Of a DNA stretch of 7,423 bases, positions 5,433 through 7,423 are shown in pieces; position 1 is the first letter of the stretch, and each line of letters begins with the position of its first letter. The translations under genes and the position numbers were made by a program. A model generated the notes under the pieces. It ran no database searches, was not told where the DNA came from, and was given only the letters and a program-made list of their open reading frames with translations. This DNA is from Ruminococcus sp. UBA4350. Lineage in GTDB: Bacteria > Bacillota > Clostridia > Oscillospirales > Ruminococcaceae. The stretch is taken from the NCBI GenBank assembly GCA_002394125.1, contig DGSY01000148.1:4438-11860 (forward strand). Direction: 5' to 3'.

Positions 5433-6815
5433 ATGAAGCGGATCTATGTGTTATTATGTGCAGCCATAACCGGATTATCCGGCATTCCGAAAGCCGCTCA
5501 CGCAGAATTGACTGCGTTTGCAGAGGAAGAACAGGTCTTTCAGGGAATGACATACATCATTGACGACGGATTTGCGGTGATTACGGGATATACAGCCGCG
5601 CTGCCTGATGAACTGACAATTCCGGCAAAGATTGAATCATATGCGGTGTGGTACATTCAAGACGATGCCTTTCTGGATTGCAGTCAACTAAAACGAGTGA
5701 CCGTATCAAGTAATGCGATAATCGGCAAGGCGTTCCGAAATTGCAGCAATCTGGAATGCGTTGTGCTGCCGGATACTGTCACTCAGATCAGGGCTTCGGC
5801 ATTTGAAAACTGCACTGCGCTGACCGAGATCAATATTCCGTCAGGTATCTCTCGTATTCCCGACAAGCTCCTCTCAGGCTGTAAATCGCTGAAAGCCATT
5901 CAGATTCCGGACACAATTACTGAAATCGGAGCATTGGCATTTGAGAACTGTACCGGGCTGACCGAAATTGTGATTCCGGAAAGTGTGCAGAGCATTCAGA
6001 GTATGGCTTTTTCCGGATGCAGCAATCTGACTGCGGTGCAAATACCGGAAACCACAGATGTGTCCGGTGATGCCCTGAACGGAACTGCATGGCTGACTGC
6101 GAAACAAGCGGAAGACCCGCTCGTGATGCTCAGCGGGATACTGCTGAACGGTACGCAGGCAAAGGGCGAGGTGACCGTTCCGGATGGCGTAACAGGACTG
6201 AGCAAATACAGCTTCTTTGAATCCGCAGTATCCGGCATTGTCATTCCGGCAAGCACGACAAAAATCGGTTCCTATGCATTTCGGAACTGTACGGAACTGT
6301 CAAGTGTTACGATTCTTGGAAATATCGGGAACCTGTCAGCAGTTGATATGACCGCAGGAAAGCGCACAAAGGGTGCAATAGAAATATTCAAAGGATGCTC
6401 CAATCTCAGAGAGATTACAGTTCTGAATCCATTCTGCGACTTTGACCCGATGATTCAAAGAGTTCCAACCGGCGCTGTCATTCGCGGCTATGAGAATTCA
6501 AGTGCGCAGAAAAACGCCGAAAAATGGGGCACATTCTATCAGTTTGAATCTCTCGGCGAAGCGCCGGAACAAATGACCGGCGATTTCGACGGCGACGGCG
6601 AGATCACGGAAAAGGATGCACAGGGCGTTCTGAATGCGTATACCGATGTCGTTGCGGGCGGCGAATCCGCGCTGATGCCGCAGCAGGTGAGGGCCTGCGA
6701 TATCGACGGCGACGGCGCGGTCAAGGCCGCCGATGCGCAGTATATCCTTGTGTATTTCACGGAAAATACCCTTTCGCACAAAGCGGTCACATGGGAGGAG
6801 ATTCTTCCGCAATAA
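5433..6815 (+). CDS. Secreted BspA-like leucine-rich-repeat protein with C-terminal type I dockerin
   Basis: A 460-residue protein. Residues 1-24 are a signal peptide (MKRIYVLLCAA…, cleavage after AHA). From about 75 to 345 run BspA/LRR_5-type repeats of about 23 residues, recognisable by AFxNCxxLxxxxIPxxVxxI: e.g. FRNCSNLECVVLPDTV, FENCTALTEINIPSGI, FENCTGLTEIVIPESV and FSGCSNLTAVQIPET. A short non-repeat insert (AWLTAKQAEDPLVMLSGILL, 219-238) interrupts them, as is common in this family. A linker leads to a dockerin (about 381-460) with two calcium loops, DFDGDGEITEKDA (384-396) and DIDGDGAVKAADA (423-435). Dockerins plug into cohesins on a scaffoldin or cell-surface anchor; LRR_5 domains usually bind proteins or surfaces. 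No enzyme domain is visible. ATG at 5433 is chosen for GGAAGGGAG (5418-5426) and the signal peptide. By hand count, bases 6301-6480 are 45% GC while 6541-6720 are 62%, so the two modules may have different origins. Confidence 0.92.
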   Translation: MKRIYVLLCAAITGLSGIPKAAHAELTAFAEEEQVFQGMTYIIDDGFAVITGYTAALPDELTIPAKIESYAVWYIQDDAFLDCSQLKRVTVSSNAIIGKAFRNCSNLECVVLPDTVTQIRASAFENCTALTEINIPSGISRIPDKLLSGCKSLKAIQIPDTITEIGALAFENCTGLTEIVIPESVQSIQSMAFSGCSNLTAVQIPETTDVSGDALNGTAWLTAKQAEDPLVMLSGILLNGTQAKGEVTVPDGVTGLSKYSFFESAVSGIVIPASTTKIGSYAFRNCTELSSVTILGNIGNLSAVDMTAGKRTKGAIEIFKGCSNLREITVLNPFCDFDPMIQRVPTGAVIRGYENSSAQKNAEKWGTFYQFESLGEAPEQMTGDFDGDGEITEKDAQGVLNAYTDVVAGGESALMPQQVRACDIDGDGAVKAADAQYILVYFTENTLSHKAVTWEEILPQ

Positions 6816-6887
6816 GCGCCCGGCGGGAATTGTGCATTCTGCCCGAATCCGCCTGAGCATACGCCGAAAATTCCGCATTTTGCCCTA

Positions 6888-6916
6888 TTGCTTTTTTCAG
6901 AAAAAGCTGATATAAT
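6888..6916 (+). promoter_or_regulatory. Probable sigma-A promoter of rpsT
   Basis: A perfect -10 TATAAT (6911-6916) stands 17 bases after TTGCTT (6888-6893), a 3/6 -35. Transcription should begin near 6923, giving a leader of about 144 bases. A 7-bp inverted repeat, GCTTTTT-TCAG-AAAAAGC (6890-6907), fills the spacer. The stretch 6816-6887 contains no clear terminator for the LRR-dockerin gene; it does hold two imperfect copies (14/18) of an 18-base sequence at 6827-6844 and 6868-6885. Confidence 0.7.
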
Positions 6917-6922
6917 AATAGT

Positions 6923-7066
6923 TGGTTTGGCAGCATCTGAGAATTTTGCGGTCCCCACCCGCACCGGCAGGACGACCCCGCCATAATCGTTCTGTATACT
7001 GTATGCCGCTTTTCCGGAAATATTCTGAGATTCTGTTTATTCAGACGAGAAAAGGAGTACCAAACA
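6923..7066 (+). other. Long leader of rpsT
   Basis: About 144 untranslated bases, long for a single ribosomal-protein gene. Near the 3' end CTTTT (7009-7013) can pair with AAAAG (7050-7054), which is part of the ribosome binding site AAAGGAG (7051-7057), and TCTGA (7024-7028) with TCAGA (7041-7045). This would allow control of translation by a leader fold. I recognise no known riboswitch or T-box. Confidence 0.35.
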
Positions 7067-7339
7067 ATGGCAGCTGCAAAGAACACCGCGCCGAAGAAGC
7101 GCCCGACACCCGAAAAGAGAGACAAGACCAACAAGCTCCGTGCAGCCCGCAATAAGGCGAGAAAGACTGCACTGAAGACTGCGATCAAGAAAGCATATAT
7201 CGGCGGCACCGACCGTACTGCGGTCATCCGCTTCGCGATCAAGCGCGTCGATCAGGCTTGCGCAAAGGGCATCCTGCACAAGAACAATGCTGCAAGAAAG
7301 AAGTCTCAGCTCATGAGACTGCTCAACAAGGCAAGCTGA
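7067..7339 (+). CDS. rpsT: 30S ribosomal protein S20
   Basis: A 90-residue, very basic protein of the usual S20 length. It binds 16S rRNA early in 30S assembly. The motif RNKARKTALKTAIKKAY (28-44) and the C-terminal GILHKNNAARKKSQLMRLLNK (68-88) are characteristic of S20. AAAGGAG lies 9 bases before the ATG. It has its own promoter and a strong terminator, so it is a single-gene transcript. In Bacillus subtilis rpsT lies next to and divergent from gpr; here it is still on the opposite strand to gpr, but the LRR-dockerin gene separates them. Confidence 0.95.
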   Translation: MAAAKNTAPKKRPTPEKRDKTNKLRAARNKARKTALKTAIKKAYIGGTDRTAVIRFAIKRVDQACAKGILHKNNAARKKSQLMRLLNKAS

Positions 7340-7360
7340 GCCCGGTCAGTCCGAACAAAT

Positions 7361-7395
7361 GCCGCCGCTTTCGTAAAAGAGAGCGGCGGTTTTTT
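7361..7395 (+). terminator. Intrinsic terminator of rpsT
   Basis: The stem CCGCCGCT (7362-7369) pairs with AGCGGCGG (7382-7389), extended inward by T-G, T-A and C-G pairs around a GTAAAA loop, and is followed by six T residues (7390-7395). It starts 22 bases after the rpsT stop. Nothing further is recognisable from 7396 to the window end. Confidence 0.93.
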
Positions 7396-7423
7396 CATTA
7401 TTGATGTCCCAACGATCTCTTGA

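Noticed and set aside
6822..6853. GGCGG/CCGCC pair after the LRR-dockerin stop as a terminator
   Set aside because: Only five pairs around a 22-base loop and no T run follows.

Overview
The window looks like chromosomal DNA of a spore-forming, gut-type Firmicute close to Ruminococcus (Oscillospiraceae/Ruminococcaceae). The evidence is a BspA-like leucine-rich-repeat protein ending in a type I dockerin, a second dockerin C-terminus left as a remnant, spore genes (gpr plus GerAB- and GerAC-like genes), clear sigma-A promoters and AGGAGG-type ribosome binding sites, and moderately high GC in most genes. The genus assignment is inference from these families.

Layout, left to right. Bases 1-123 are a GC-rich run of small perfect hairpins, perhaps a dispersed repeat. 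On the minus strand, 225-348 holds the last ~30 codons of a dockerin gene, followed by its own intrinsic terminator (180-211) and preceded by a weak promoter-like sequence. The plus strand then carries a translationally overlapping pair: an ECF-type sigma factor (524-1069) and a single-pass membrane protein that is probably its anti-sigma factor (1056-2189). A minus-strand acyl carrier protein gene (2248-2481) has its own promoter and converges on that pair at a shared hairpin.

A three-gene minus-strand cluster follows, 5346 down to 2677: gpr (protease for small acid-soluble spore proteins), a GerAB-like permease and a GerAC-like lipoprotein, separated by only 13-14 bases. No GerAA subunit is present in the window. 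Divergent from gpr is the secreted LRR-dockerin gene (5433-6815), then rpsT (ribosomal protein S20, 7067-7339) with a promoter and a strong terminator.

The most interesting points are these. The dockerin remnant at 225-348 is too short for ordinary ORF calling. The gpr/rpsT divergent neighbourhood known from Bacillus is interrupted by the LRR-dockerin gene, whose LRR part is visibly lower in GC than its dockerin part. The plus-strand sigma-A -10 box of the LRR gene, read on the other strand, doubles as a sigma-G-like -10 for gpr. The germinant-receptor genes B and C are joined to gpr without gene A. I see no convincing wholly new defence or mobile system here.
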